This document shows, piece after piece, positions 24,253 through 33,207 of a stretch of 64,000 nucleotides of DNA. The translations under genes and the position numbers were made by a program. This stretch comes from Rhizobacter sp. GTDB lineage: Bacteria > Pseudomonadota > Gammaproteobacteria > Burkholderiales > Burkholderiaceae_C. The stretch's first letter is position 1; every line of letters begins with the position of its first letter. The notes below the pieces were generated by a model that saw only the letters and a list, made by a program, of their open reading frames with translations, was not told the DNA's origin and searched no databases. The DNA is taken from assembly GCA_019635355.1 (NCBI GenBank), contig JAHBZQ010000001.1, forward strand, positions 558,001-622,000, read 5' to 3'.

Positions 24253-26549
24253 TTGCGCAAGAGCTTGAGGTCAGCCTGCACATGGCGTTCGTCGAGGCGC
24301 GCCAGCAGCGCCACGAATTCATCACCGTCGAGCATCTGCTGATGGCGCTGCTCGACAACCCGTCGGCCGCTGAAGTGCTGCGGGCCTGCTCGGCCAACAT
24401 CGATGAGTTGCGCAAGAGCCTGGCGCAGTTCATCAAGGAAAACACGCCCACCGTGGGCGGCACCGAAGAGGTCGACACCCAGCCGACGCTCGGCTTCCAG
24501 CGCGTGATCCAGCGCGCGATCATGCATGTGCAGTCCACCGGCAGCGGCAAGAAGGAAGTGACCGGCGCCAACGTGCTGGTTGCGATCTTCGGCGAGAAGG
24601 ATTCGCACGCGGTCTACTACCTGCACCAGCAAGGCGTGACGCGTCTCGACGTGGTGAACTTCATCGCCCACGGCATCAAGAAGACCGACCCGCCCGAGCA
24701 GCCGAAGTCCAACGAAGGTTCCAGCGGCGAAGGCGAGAAGGAAGAGGGCGAATCCAAGGGCTCGCCGCTCGACCAGTTCACGCAAAACCTCAACCAGATG
24801 GCCCGCGACGGCAAGATCGATCCGCTGATCGGCCGCGAGCACGAGGTCGAGCGCGTCATCCAGATCCTGTGCCGCCGCCGCAAGAACAACCCGCTGCTGG
24901 TGGGTGAGGCCGGCGTGGGCAAGACCGCCATCGCCGAAGGTCTCGCCTGGCGCATCACGCAGAGCGAAGTGCCCGAGATCCTGGCCGACGCGCAGGTCTA
25001 TGCGCTCGACATGGGCGCCTTGCTCGCCGGCACCAAGTACCGCGGTGATTTCGAGCAACGCCTGAAGAGCGTGCTCAAGCACCTGAAGGACCAGCCGAAC
25101 GCGGTGCTCTTCATCGACGAGATCCACACGCTGATCGGCGCGGGCGCCGCCTCGGGCGGCACGCTCGACGCGAGCAACCTGCTCAAGCCGGCGCTCAGCT
25201 CGGGCCAGATGAAGTGCATTGGCGCGACCACCTTCACCGAGTACCGCGGCATCTTCGAGAAGGATGCGGCGCTGTCGCGTCGCTTCCAGAAGGTCGACGT
25301 GGTCGAGCCTTCGGTCGAGCAGACGGTCGAGATCCTGAAGGGCCTGAAGTCGCGCTTCGAAGAGCACCACAGCGTGAAGTACGCGCTGGGCGCCCTGCAG
25401 GCCGCAGCTGAGTTGTCGGCCAAGTTCATCAACGACCGTCACCTGCCCGACAAGGCGATCGACGTGATCGACGAGGCCGGTGCCGCGCAACGCATCCTGC
25501 CCAAGAGCAAGCAGAAGAAGACCATCACCCGCAACGAGGTCGAAGAGATCGTCGCAAAGATCGCGCGCATCCCGCCGACCAGCGTGTCGAACGACGACCG
25601 CTCCAAGCTCAAGACGCTCGAGCGCGACCTCAACAGCGTTGTGTTCGGCCAGGAGCCGGCCATCGAAGCGTTGGCGGCTGCCATCAAGATGGCACGCTCC
25701 GGCTTGGGCAAGCCCGACAAGCCGATCGGCTCGTTCCTCTTCAGCGGCCCCACCGGCGTCGGCAAGACCGAAGTCGCGAAGCAGCTGGCGTTCATCCTCG
25801 GCATCGAGCTGATCCGCTTCGACATGAGCGAGTACATGGAGCGCCATGCGGTCAGCCGCCTGATTGGCGCGCCTCCGGGCTACGTCGGTTTCGACCAGGG
25901 CGGCCTGCTGACCGAAGCCGTCACGAAGAAGCCGCACGCCGTGCTGCTGCTTGACGAAATCGAGAAGGCGCACCCGGATGTCTTCAACGTGCTGCTGCAG
26001 GTCATGGACCACGGCTCGCTCACCGACAACAACGGGCGCAAGGCCGACTTCCGCAACGTCATCATCATCATGACGACCAACGCGGGCGCCGAGACCATGA
26101 ACAAGGCGACCATCGGCTTCACCACCTCGCGCGAGCAGGGTGACGAGATGGCCGACATCAAGCGCCTGTTCACGCCGGAGTTCCGCAACCGCCTGGACGC
26201 GACCGTCAGCTTCCGTGCGCTCGATGAGGAAATCATCATGCGCGTGGTCGACAAGTTCCTGCTGCAGCTGGAAGCGCAACTGGCCGAGAAGAAGGTGGAA
26301 GTGACCTTCAGCGACGCCCTGCGCAAGCATCTGGCGAAGAAGGGCTTCGACCCGCTGATGGGCGCGCGCCCGATGCAGCGCCTGATCCAGGACACGATCC
26401 GCCGTGCTCTGGCCGACGAGCTGCTGTTCGGCCGCCTGGTCGATGGGGGCCGCCTGGCGGTCGACCTCGATGCCGAAGGCAAGGTCGTCCTCGACATCCA
26501 GCCGCCGAAGAAGAGCGACAAGCCCAAGGCCGAGCCGGCCACGGCCTGA
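24249..26549 (+). CDS. clpA: ATP-dependent Clp protease ATP-binding subunit ClpA
   Basis: A 766-residue AAA+ unfoldase that partners with ClpP. The N domain (about 1-145, EHLLMALLDNPSA) docks ClpS. Two AAA domains follow, with Walker A GEAGVGKT at about 218 and GPTGVGKTE at about 500. The IGF-type loop for ClpP docking lies near residue 622 (KATIGFTTS). There is no ClpB-type middle coiled coil. I use ATG 24249, overlapping the clpS stop; an in-frame start 18 bases earlier would lie within clpS. Closed by the hairpin at 26567-26591. Confidence 0.97.
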   Translation: MIAQELEVSLHMAFVEARQQRHEFITVEHLLMALLDNPSAAEVLRACSANIDELRKSLAQFIKENTPTVGGTEEVDTQPTLGFQRVIQRAIMHVQSTGSGKKEVTGANVLVAIFGEKDSHAVYYLHQQGVTRLDVVNFIAHGIKKTDPPEQPKSNEGSSGEGEKEEGESKGSPLDQFTQNLNQMARDGKIDPLIGREHEVERVIQILCRRRKNNPLLVGEAGVGKTAIAEGLAWRITQSEVPEILADAQVYALDMGALLAGTKYRGDFEQRLKSVLKHLKDQPNAVLFIDEIHTLIGAGAASGGTLDASNLLKPALSSGQMKCIGATTFTEYRGIFEKDAALSRRFQKVDVVEPSVEQTVEILKGLKSRFEEHHSVKYALGALQAAAELSAKFINDRHLPDKAIDVIDEAGAAQRILPKSKQKKTITRNEVEEIVAKIARIPPTSVSNDDRSKLKTLERDLNSVVFGQEPAIEALAAAIKMARSGLGKPDKPIGSFLFSGPTGVGKTEVAKQLAFILGIELIRFDMSEYMERHAVSRLIGAPPGYVGFDQGGLLTEAVTKKPHAVLLLDEIEKAHPDVFNVLLQVMDHGSLTDNNGRKADFRNVIIIMTTNAGAETMNKATIGFTTSREQGDEMADIKRLFTPEFRNRLDATVSFRALDEEIIMRVVDKFLLQLEAQLAEKKVEVTFSDALRKHLAKKGFDPLMGARPMQRLIQDTIRRALADELLFGRLVDGGRLAVDLDAEGKVVLDIQPPKKSDKPKAEPATA

Positions 26550-26566
26550 GCCTTTGCGGCAGATTG

Positions 26567-26591
26567 AACGGGGCCTTCGGGCCCCGTTTTT
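26567..26591 (+). terminator. Rho-independent terminator after clpA
   Basis: AACGGGGCC-TTCG-GGCCCCGTT followed by T, with a stable UUCG tetraloop, 17 bases after the clpA stop. The last base touches the stop codon of the convergent MtfA-like gene. Confidence 0.9.
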
Positions 26592-27370
26592 CATGGGGCG
26601 CGGCGCTCGGCCGGGTCTTGCCGGAAAAAGCCCTTCAGCAGCTCGTAGAGGTAAGGGTCGTCGTCGCGCAACGCCGCACCGGCCACGAAAAAACCCTCAC
26701 AGGCGACGGCGAAGAACTCACTGACCGACTCGGCGCCATATGGGTCAAGCACGGTGTCGGCGCCGGCATCGAGGCGGCGCACGAGACGCAAGTGGCTCGC
26801 CTCGATGACGCGCCGCCAGTGTTCTCTCGATGCGGCGTCTGGCAGTGGCGGGATTCCGGTGGCATCGCCACTGCGCAGCTCGATCACGTGGGCGAACTCG
26901 TGGATCACGACGTTGTAGACCGGCCCGTCGGTGTGGGCGGCATCGGTGACGCCACGCCAGCTGAGCATCATCGGGCCGTCGCCCAGGGCTTCGCCGACCA
27001 ACGCTTCCTCGTAGTGGTGCACCACGCCGAATTCGTCGGTCACCTCGCGGGCTGCGACCACTTCGTCGGGGTGCAGCACGATGGTCACGAAGCTGTCGTA
27101 CCAGTGCAGGCCCAGCTCGAGCACCGGCAGGCAGGCCTGCGCGGCGATGGTCACGGCCATGTCGTCCGTGACGTCGAGCCCACCCGCGCCGGTGAACTCT
27201 TTGTCTGCAAGGAATAGGGTGGCCATGTCGCGCAGACGCTGTGCTTCGGCGGGGGTCAGCGCCGCGAGGAAGGCGTAACGCGCCAGGGTCGATTGCCACA
27301 TCGCATCGGGGATCGGCCGTGTGGCCAGGGTGCGTCGTTCGCGCCAGCGGCGCCAGGCGGCGAGCACCAT
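26591..27370 (-). CDS. MtfA-like zinc-dependent peptidase (M90 family)
   Basis: A 259-residue protein of the MtfA (DgsA/Mlc anti-repressor) peptidase family. The zinc-binding HExxH motif reads VVIHEFAHVIE, and the downstream AESVSEFFAVACEGFF segment contains the gluzincin-type Glu. In enterobacteria MtfA titrates the Mlc repressor and has peptidase activity; no Mlc homologue is in this window, so only the peptidase fold is firm. Follows lpxH by 5 bases on the minus strand and probably shares its transcript. Confidence 0.87.
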   Translation of the reverse strand: MVLAAWRRWRERRTLATRPIPDAMWQSTLARYAFLAALTPAEAQRLRDMATLFLADKEFTGAGGLDVTDDMAVTIAAQACLPVLELGLHWYDSFVTIVLHPDEVVAAREVTDEFGVVHHYEEALVGEALGDGPMMLSWRGVTDAAHTDGPVYNVVIHEFAHVIELRSGDATGIPPLPDAASREHWRRVIEASHLRLVRRLDAGADTVLDPYGAESVSEFFAVACEGFFVAGAALRDDDPYLYELLKGFFRQDPAERRAP

Positions 27371-27375
27371 CGTGG

Positions 27376-28179
27376 TCAGGGGGCCAACGCTTGTGCGAGC
27401 GGCAGACGCTGAAAGCCCTGGTGCGTGAGGCGCAGCACTTCTGCGCGATGGGGGCGGTGGTCGAGTTCCCAGTCGGACAGCACATGCCGCTCGCAGCCGT
27501 CACCCAGCGGCTGCGATGCAGGCCGGTGCGTGTGGCCGTGCACCATCGTCGTCGACGATGCGGCGCGCAGCCAGCTCTGCGCTTCGGGGGTGTCGACGTC
27601 AGCCCATTCTTCTGGCGAGGTTTGCGATGTCTTGCGGGCTTCGCTTTGCTGGCGCACCTGCCGTGCGTATTCGCGGCGTGCGGCCAGCGGCTGCGCGAGG
27701 AACTGCTGCTGCCACGCCGGGCTGCGCACCATCGCGCGGAACGCCTGGTACTCGGTGTCGGCGAGGCACAGCGCGTCGCCGTGGGTGAGCAGCACGCGCT
27801 GGCCGAAGGCGAGCAGCAGCGTGGGGTCGGCGAGGGCGGTGACCCCACAGTCTTTCAACAGCGCGTCACCGACGAGAAAGTCGCGGTTGCCGACCAGGAA
27901 GGCGAGGCTGCGTGTTGCCGAGGCCTCGCGCAGCACCTGCGCACAGTCGGCCTCGAAGCCCTCGAAACGGGAATCGTCACCTACCCACACCTCGAACAGG
28001 TCGCCGAGGATGAGCACCGCATCGGCCGGCGTGTCGCGCAGGTACGAGGCCCAGGCCTCGAAGGTGCGCGGGGTGTCGGCGCTCAGGTGCAGGTCGGAGA
28101 TGAAGTCGATGCGCCGCCAGTGCGCATCGGCGTGAAGCTCGGGCGGCGCGTGAGCCGTGTCACGGGGCGTGTCGCTCAT
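27376..28179 (-). CDS. lpxH: UDP-2,3-diacylglucosamine diphosphatase
   Basis: A 267-residue calcineurin-like phosphoesterase that hydrolyses UDP-2,3-diacylglucosamine to lipid X in lipid A synthesis. Metal-binding blocks are in order: FISDLHLS, ILGDLFEVWVGDD, VGNRDFLVG, LTHGDALC and VHGHTHRPA. Located between ppiB (20-base gap) and the MtfA-like gene. With lpxK and kdsB, the third lipid A/KDO enzyme in the window. Confidence 0.93.
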   Translation of the reverse strand: MSDTPRDTAHAPPELHADAHWRRIDFISDLHLSADTPRTFEAWASYLRDTPADAVLILGDLFEVWVGDDSRFEGFEADCAQVLREASATRSLAFLVGNRDFLVGDALLKDCGVTALADPTLLLAFGQRVLLTHGDALCLADTEYQAFRAMVRSPAWQQQFLAQPLAARREYARQVRQQSEARKTSQTSPEEWADVDTPEAQSWLRAASSTTMVHGHTHRPASQPLGDGCERHVLSDWELDHRPHRAEVLRLTHQGFQRLPLAQALAP

Positions 28180-28199
28180 CGCGCCGCATGCTCCTCACG

Positions 28200-28700
28200 T
28201 CAGACGACGACAGCCTTGGTGATGACCACGTCTTCCAGCGGCACGTCACCGTGGCCGCCGCGGTTGCCGGTCTTCACGCCTTCGATCGCGTCGACCACGT
28301 CCTGGCCCGAGACGACCTTGCCGAACACGGCGTAGCCCCAGCCGTTGGGCGACTCCGACTTGAAGTTGAGGAAGTCGTTGTCGGTGCTGTTGATGAAGAA
28401 CTGCGCCGAAGCCGAGTGCGGGGCGCTCGTGCGCGCCATCGCGATCGTGTAGTGGTCGTTCTTCAGACCGTTGTTGGCTTCGTTCTGGATGGGCGCATCG
28501 GTGGGCTTCTGCTTCATGCCGGGCTCGAAGCCGCCGCCCTGGATCATGAAACCCTTGATCACGCGGTGGAAGACCGTGCCGTCGTAGTGGCCCTTCTCGA
28601 CATAGGACACGAAGTTGGCGACGGTCACCGGTGCCTTCGCTTCGTCGAGCTCGAGGCGGATGTTGCCCTTGTTGGTCTGCAGTTCGATGGTCTTGCTCAT
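28200..28700 (-). CDS. ppiB: Cytoplasmic peptidyl-prolyl cis-trans isomerase (cyclophilin)
   Basis: A 166-residue cyclophilin without signal peptide. Catalytic core: FHRVIKGFMIQGGGFEPG (catalytic Arg in FHR), IAMARTSAPHSASAQFFIN and a C-terminal GYAVFGKVVSGQDVVDAI. Starts one base after the end of the periplasmic paralogue, so the two were probably produced by tandem duplication and share a transcript. Confidence 0.95.
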   Translation of the reverse strand: MSKTIELQTNKGNIRLELDEAKAPVTVANFVSYVEKGHYDGTVFHRVIKGFMIQGGGFEPGMKQKPTDAPIQNEANNGLKNDHYTIAMARTSAPHSASAQFFINSTDNDFLNFKSESPNGWGYAVFGKVVSGQDVVDAIEGVKTGNRGGHGDVPLEDVVITKAVVV

Positions 28701-28701
28701 G

Positions 28702-29265
28702 TCATTTCTCCAGGGTGGCTTTCTTGATCACGACGGGCTCGACGGGCACGTTGGCGTGAGGGGGCTTGTTGCCGGTCTTGACCAGGCGGATCTTGTCGAC
28801 CACGTCCATGCCCGAAACGACCTTGCCGAACACGGCGTAGCCGTTGCCGGGGCCGCGGGCGTTGAGGGCGTCGTTGTCGTTGACGTTGATGAAGAACTGC
28901 GAGGTGGCCGAATCGGGGATGCTGGTGCGGGCCATCGCGATCGTGCCGCGCAGGTTCTTCAGGCCGTTGTCGGCTTCGAGCGGGATGGGGGCGCGGGTCT
29001 TCTTCTCGTTCATGTCGGCCGTCATGCCGCCGCCCTGGATCATGAAGCCGTCGATCACGCGGTGGAAGACGGTGCCGTCGTAGTGGCCGGCCTTCACGTA
29101 CTGCACGAAGTTGTCGACCGTCTTGGGCGCCTTGGCCGCGTCGAGTTCGACCACGATGTCGCCCATCGAGGTGGCGAGCTTGACCTTCTGGGCATGGGCG
29201 GCAAGGCTCGCGCCGAGGCCGATCACGGCAGCGGCGAGCACGGGCAACCAGCGGGTTTTCATCAT
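28702..29265 (-). CDS. ppiA: Periplasmic peptidyl-prolyl cis-trans isomerase (cyclophilin)
   Basis: A 187-residue cyclophilin with signal peptide (MMKTRWLPVLAAAVIGLGAS, cleaved after AHA). The isomerase core parallels that of the next gene: FHRVIDGFMIQGGGM, IAMARTSIPDSATSQFFIN, GYAVFGKVVSGMDVVDKI. AAGGAG lies 7 bases before the double ATG. The start overlaps the stop of the L,D-transpeptidase gene (ATGA). Confidence 0.94.
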   Translation of the reverse strand: MMKTRWLPVLAAAVIGLGASLAAHAQKVKLATSMGDIVVELDAAKAPKTVDNFVQYVKAGHYDGTVFHRVIDGFMIQGGGMTADMNEKKTRAPIPLEADNGLKNLRGTIAMARTSIPDSATSQFFINVNDNDALNARGPGNGYAVFGKVVSGMDVVDKIRLVKTGNKPPHANVPVEPVVIKKATLEK

Positions 29266-30518
29266 CCGATCACTCCTTCGAAAAAGATCTTCCATTGTCC
29301 ACCCTCCTTGCCCCAGTACTGGCGCTTCATGGGGCCGCTGACCTGGCCTTTGAGCACTTCGCCGAAGGTCACGATCAGCACCTCGCTGGTGTCTCGCCAC
29401 GACAGGATGGAGAGTTCCTTCAGCTCGGACTCGCGGCCGCGCGCCGCGTTCACTTCGCGGCTCATCATTTGCGACCACTGCGCGAGGTCGGCGGTGCCGC
29501 TCGTGAACTGTGTCGAGTAGAACGACATCAGCTTGCTCAGGTCACCGCGTGAGCGTGCCTGCCGCCATTGCTCCACCAGGGCTCGCGCGGCCGTGCGCTC
29601 GCGCTCGGTGTGGCTCTGTGCCACCCACTCGATCTTCGGCGCGATGATGACCGGCGTGCGGCGTGGCGACACCTCGCGCAGCAGTCGCAGCAGGTCGTCG
29701 TTGGCGAGCACCACGCAGCCGTCGGTGCTTTGCGGCGCGCGCGCATAGTTCTCGGGTGGCACGCCGTGCAGCCAGATGCCGCCGCCGGTCTTGCCGCGGC
29801 GACGGTCGTATTCGTTGGGGTAGTTGAGCGTGAGCGCACCCGGGCCGTAGAAATCTTTCAGCTGGCGGGCTTCGAGGCGGCTGGTGATGAAGTACACGCC
29901 GAGCGGCGTGCGCTGGTCGCCTTGCTCCTTCTTGTCGACACCGAGGCGGCCGAGCGAGACGTAGTGGTCGGCGATGAGGCGCAGGCCTCGTGCATCGTTC
30001 TCGAAGAGGTAGAGCCGCGAGCGGCTGGCATCGACGGCAATCGCGTGGCGGGTGCTGGTCGGCAGGTCGATGAACTGACGCGGAATGGCCTGGCTTGGCG
30101 GGCGCTCGGTGAGGGCGGCCAGGCGCACGGCCGCTTCCTGGCGCAGCTGCGCCCAGTTGGCCGCTGCCGAGGCCGGCAGTTCGGACGGTGCAACGTCGAG
30201 CGACCCGAGCTTGCCGCGTCGCGTGAGCAGCAGGTCACCGTAGACGAGCTGGGCCAGCTGGAAATTGGGCACGTCGCGTGCGAGCGACTCGGCCTTGGCG
30301 AGCGCCTGGCGCGTGTCGCCGCCGCGGATGAGGCGGTACACCTCGATGAGCCTGGCTTCGGGTGACGCGGGGCTAGGTGCGGCGGCGTTGCTCTTCGCGG
30401 CAGGCGGGGCCGCGAGCGCCGGAAGCGAGGCGCCGAGGGCGCAGGCCGCCACGACGGTGGCGCCAAGCCAAGCCTTGTGCGCCACCCGGGTGCGCTGAGC
30501 CAGTCTCGCGGGGCTCAC
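29262..30518 (-). CDS. L,D-transpeptidase (YkuD) with C-terminal NTF2-like domain
   Basis: A 418-residue exported protein. GTG 30518 overlaps the stop of the upstream TPR gene (GTGA) and opens a signal peptide (AWLGATVVAACALGASLPALA). Residues about 40-150 are helical. The YkuD domain has HGVPPENY and STDGCVVLAND, fitting the HG...S-x-GC catalytic pattern with Asp in place of the usual His before GC. It would form 3-3 peptidoglycan cross-links or attach proteins to murein. The last 105 residues resemble an NTF2/SnoaL-like domain (LVEQWRQARSRGDLSKLMSF ... GGQWKIFFEG). A much longer frame to 30728 is possible but lies inside the TPR gene. Confidence 0.87.
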   Translation of the reverse strand: MSPARLAQRTRVAHKAWLGATVVAACALGASLPALAAPPAAKSNAAAPSPASPEARLIEVYRLIRGGDTRQALAKAESLARDVPNFQLAQLVYGDLLLTRRGKLGSLDVAPSELPASAAANWAQLRQEAAVRLAALTERPPSQAIPRQFIDLPTSTRHAIAVDASRSRLYLFENDARGLRLIADHYVSLGRLGVDKKEQGDQRTPLGVYFITSRLEARQLKDFYGPGALTLNYPNEYDRRRGKTGGGIWLHGVPPENYARAPQSTDGCVVLANDDLLRLLREVSPRRTPVIIAPKIEWVAQSHTERERTAARALVEQWRQARSRGDLSKLMSFYSTQFTSGTADLAQWSQMMSREVNAARGRESELKELSILSWRDTSEVLIVTFGEVLKGQVSGPMKRQYWGKEGGQWKIFFEGVIG

Positions 30519-31552
30519 GAGCCGGTGCTTTCCTTCTGGATCAGCCAGCGGCCCGACACCTTTACCAGCTCGAGCGTCTTGCGGCTGGAGACCTTGAGCG
30601 TATCGGCGTTGTACTGCTGGCGAAATTGCACGATGGCCTTGTCGCCTTGCACGCGCGTTTCGATTGCGCTGAGCGCGACCGAGATGCTGCGCTTGCCTTC
30701 GATGCGCGCGCGGCGCTCGGCTTCCCATGCCTTGCGGTTCTTGCCGCCATTGAAGGCGGGCGTGTAGGCCGCGATGTAGGCCTCGACGTCCTTGCGACTC
30801 CAGGCGCTGGCCCAGGCCTGCACCGCGGCTTGCACGTCCTGATCGGCATTGCTCGCCGCGGGCGCCACGGGTGCGGCCGGCGTGGCAGTCACTGGGCGTG
30901 GTGCCGGGGGTGTAGGGCTGGCCTTCGCGACCGTCGCCGGTGCCGGGGCGGGAGCCGGAACGGGTGGGGGGGCGGGCGGTGCCGGCGGCTTGGTGGTCGC
31001 GACCGGCTTCGCGCTTGCCACGGCCAACGCAGCGCTCTTTGGCGCGAAGAGGTCGCGGATCATCGCGAGCTTCGGGCCGACCTTCGCGGTGTTGTTGCCG
31101 TCTACCTGCAGGGCCTTCGAATAGGCTTGGCTTGCGAGCTTTGCATAGACATCGCCGAGGTTCTCGTAGGCGGTCGCGTAGCTGGGGTTGGTGCGGATGG
31201 CCGACTCCAGCGCACGCCGGGCCTGGTCGTACTGGCCTTGCTTGCTGTAGAGCACGGCCAGGTTGTTGTACGGCTCGGGCAATTCAGGGAAGTCTTCTGT
31301 CAGCTTCACGAAGATCGCCGTGGCCTCGACGCTCCTGCCTTGTTCGGCGACCGCGAGACCCTTCAGGAAGCGCATGCGCGCATCGCGCGGGTGGGTCGCG
31401 AGGAACTGGTCGGCCTTCTGCACGGCTTCGGCCCACTGGCCTGCGTTGAACAGGCGATCGACGTCGGCGTACTCGTCGGCATGCGCGCCGGTAGCGAAGG
31501 TCATCGCCGCCGCAACGGCAAGGCTCAGAAGCGGAAAGGGTAGACGTGCCAT
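30515..31552 (-). CDS. Exported TPR protein with C-terminal NTF2-like domain
   Basis: A 345-residue protein. Signal peptide (MARLPFPLLSLAVAAAMTFA, cleaved near AHA), TPR repeats over about 25-160 (AEAVQKADQFLATHPRD, PYNNLAVLYSKQGQYDQA, AYENLGDVYAKLASQAYSKA), a Pro/Ala/Val-rich linker of about 70 residues, and a C-terminal NTF2-like domain (AVQAWASAWSRKDVEAYIAA ... VSGRWLIQKES). The stop overlaps the start of the L,D-transpeptidase, which carries a similar terminal domain, suggesting that the two act together on the cell wall. The start ATG at 31552 begins the signal peptide; a longer upstream frame is poorer. Confidence 0.82.
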   Translation of the reverse strand: MARLPFPLLSLAVAAAMTFATGAHADEYADVDRLFNAGQWAEAVQKADQFLATHPRDARMRFLKGLAVAEQGRSVEATAIFVKLTEDFPELPEPYNNLAVLYSKQGQYDQARRALESAIRTNPSYATAYENLGDVYAKLASQAYSKALQVDGNNTAKVGPKLAMIRDLFAPKSAALAVASAKPVATTKPPAPPAPPPVPAPAPAPATVAKASPTPPAPRPVTATPAAPVAPAASNADQDVQAAVQAWASAWSRKDVEAYIAAYTPAFNGGKNRKAWEAERRARIEGKRSISVALSAIETRVQGDKAIVQFRQQYNADTLKVSSRKTLELVKVSGRWLIQKESTGS

Positions 31553-31683
31553 CGGCGTCGTGAGGTGGGTTGGTTGCGCCGAGATGAGGCGCCTGGGGGA
31601 CTTGGGCGAGCCTTCGGTGGGCACTTGCGCAAGAGGGAAATGACGGGAGACGCCCCTTGAAACGCCCTCGAAAGCCCGGCCGC

Positions 31684-31701
31684 TATACTCCGAAAATTGT
31701 A
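31684..31701. promoter_or_regulatory. Candidate divergent -10 elements for cysS and the TPR gene
   Basis: TATACT at 31684-31689 on the plus strand and TACAAT on the minus strand (complement of 31696-31701) lie 6 bases apart in the 262-base divergent gap. Neither has a canonical -35 at 16-18 bases (TTGAAA sits 21 bases upstream of TATACT). The -10 matches are good for such a GC-rich genome, so divergent promoters here are likely but not proven. Confidence 0.4.
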
Positions 31702-31814
31702 TCGCAGGCCCACTGTCCGACAGCCGTTCAACAGCCCCAGCGCCAGTGCTTCAACCTGAAGCCGGCCGGTTGAATTTCACAGCATCGGGCACCTTCCAGC
31801 TCCCAGTCCATCCG

Positions 31815-33203
31815 ATGACCTTGCGCATCTTCAACACCTTGACCCGCCAGACCGAGGTGTTCGCTCCCATCGAGCCCAACCATGTGCGCATGTACGTCTG
31901 CGGCATGACCATCTACGACCTGTGCCACGTGGGGCACGCGCGTTTCATGATGGCCTTCGACGTGGTGGCCCGCTGGCTGCGGGCCTCGGGTTACCGCGTC
32001 ACCTACGTGCGCAACATCACCGACATCGACGACAAGATCATCAAGCGTGCGCTCGAGCGCAACATCCCCATTCGCCAGCTCACCGCCGAGATGACGCAGG
32101 CGATGCACGAAGACGTGGCCGCGCTCGGCATCGAGCCGCCGACCCACGAGCCGCGTGCCACCGACTACGTGCCGCAGATGCTCGACATGATCGGCAAGCT
32201 CGAGCGCAACGGTTTTGCCTACCGCGCCTCCAATGGCGACGTGAACTACTCGGTGCGCAAGTTCGAGGGCTACGGCAAGCTCTCTGGCAAGTCGCTCGAC
32301 CAGCTGCGTGCCGGCGAGCGTGTGGCCGTGCTCGACGGCAAGGACGATCCGCTCGACTTCGTGCTGTGGAAGTCGGCCAAACCCACCGAGCCCGACGACG
32401 CCAAGTGGGCCAGCGACTACGGCCCGGGCCGCCCGGGCTGGCACATCGAATGCTCGGCCATGAGCTGCGCGCTGCTCGGCGAGCAGTTCGACATCCACGG
32501 CGGCGGCATGGACCTGCAATTCCCTCACCACGAGAACGAGATCGCGCAGAGCGAAGGCGCGACCGGCAAGCGCTTCGTCAACCTGTGGATGCACAACGGC
32601 TTCCTCAACGTCGTGAACGACGAAGGCGAGGGCGTGAAGATGTCGAAGTCACTCGGCAATTTCTTCACCATCCGCGACGTGCTCAAGCACTACGACGGCG
32701 AGACGCTGCGCTTCTTCATGCTGCGCACGCACTACCGCAGCCCGCTGAACTTCGGTGATGCGAACCTGCAGGACGCACGCAACGGACTGCGTCGCCTCTA
32801 CACCGCGCTGCTCGATCTCGACGTGCCCGCCGTGCCCGTCGACTGGGCGCAGCCGCAAGCCGCTCGCTTCCGCGACGCGATGAACGAGGACTTCAGCACG
32901 CCCGAGGCGGTGGCCATCCTGTTCGAGCTGGCCGGCGATGTGAACCGCGCGAGGTCACCGGAGCAAGCAGCGCTCCTCAAAGGGCTCGCCGGTCTGCTCG
33001 GCCTCTTGCAGCAGAACCCGCGCGCCTATCTGCAGGGGGGCGCTGGCATTGACGACGCGTCGATCCAGGCCAGGATCGACGAGCGAGCGGCCGCCAAGAA
33101 AGCGCGCGACTTCGCACTCGCCGACCAGATCCGCAAGGAGCTCCTCGCACAAGGCATCGTGCTGCAGGACTCGCCGCAAGGCACCACCTGGACCAAGGCC
33201 TGA
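31815..33203 (+). CDS. cysS: Cysteinyl-tRNA synthetase
   Basis: A 462-residue class Ia aminoacyl-tRNA synthetase. The HIGH-like motif is HVGH after YVCGMTIYDLC (zinc-binding Cys), WHIECSAMS and the HGGGMDLQFPHHENEIAQSE block supply the other zinc ligands, and KMSKS is intact (GVKMSKSLGNF). I chose ATG 31815 over an in-frame start 69 bases upstream because family members begin MTLRIFNTLTR. The start codon of the glycosylase gene follows 5 bases after the stop. Confidence 0.97.
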   Translation: MTLRIFNTLTRQTEVFAPIEPNHVRMYVCGMTIYDLCHVGHARFMMAFDVVARWLRASGYRVTYVRNITDIDDKIIKRALERNIPIRQLTAEMTQAMHEDVAALGIEPPTHEPRATDYVPQMLDMIGKLERNGFAYRASNGDVNYSVRKFEGYGKLSGKSLDQLRAGERVAVLDGKDDPLDFVLWKSAKPTEPDDAKWASDYGPGRPGWHIECSAMSCALLGEQFDIHGGGMDLQFPHHENEIAQSEGATGKRFVNLWMHNGFLNVVNDEGEGVKMSKSLGNFFTIRDVLKHYDGETLRFFMLRTHYRSPLNFGDANLQDARNGLRRLYTALLDLDVPAVPVDWAQPQAARFRDAMNEDFSTPEAVAILFELAGDVNRARSPEQAALLKGLAGLLGLLQQNPRAYLQGGAGIDDASIQARIDERAAAKKARDFALADQIRKELLAQGIVLQDSPQGTTWTKA

Positions 33204-33207
33204 TCCG

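Noticed and set aside
24156..26594. An 812-codon open frame opposite clpA
   Set aside because: clpA is intact with both AAA domains. The antisense translation is His/Arg/Asp/Leu-rich without recognisable motifs, typical of shadows in high-GC genes.
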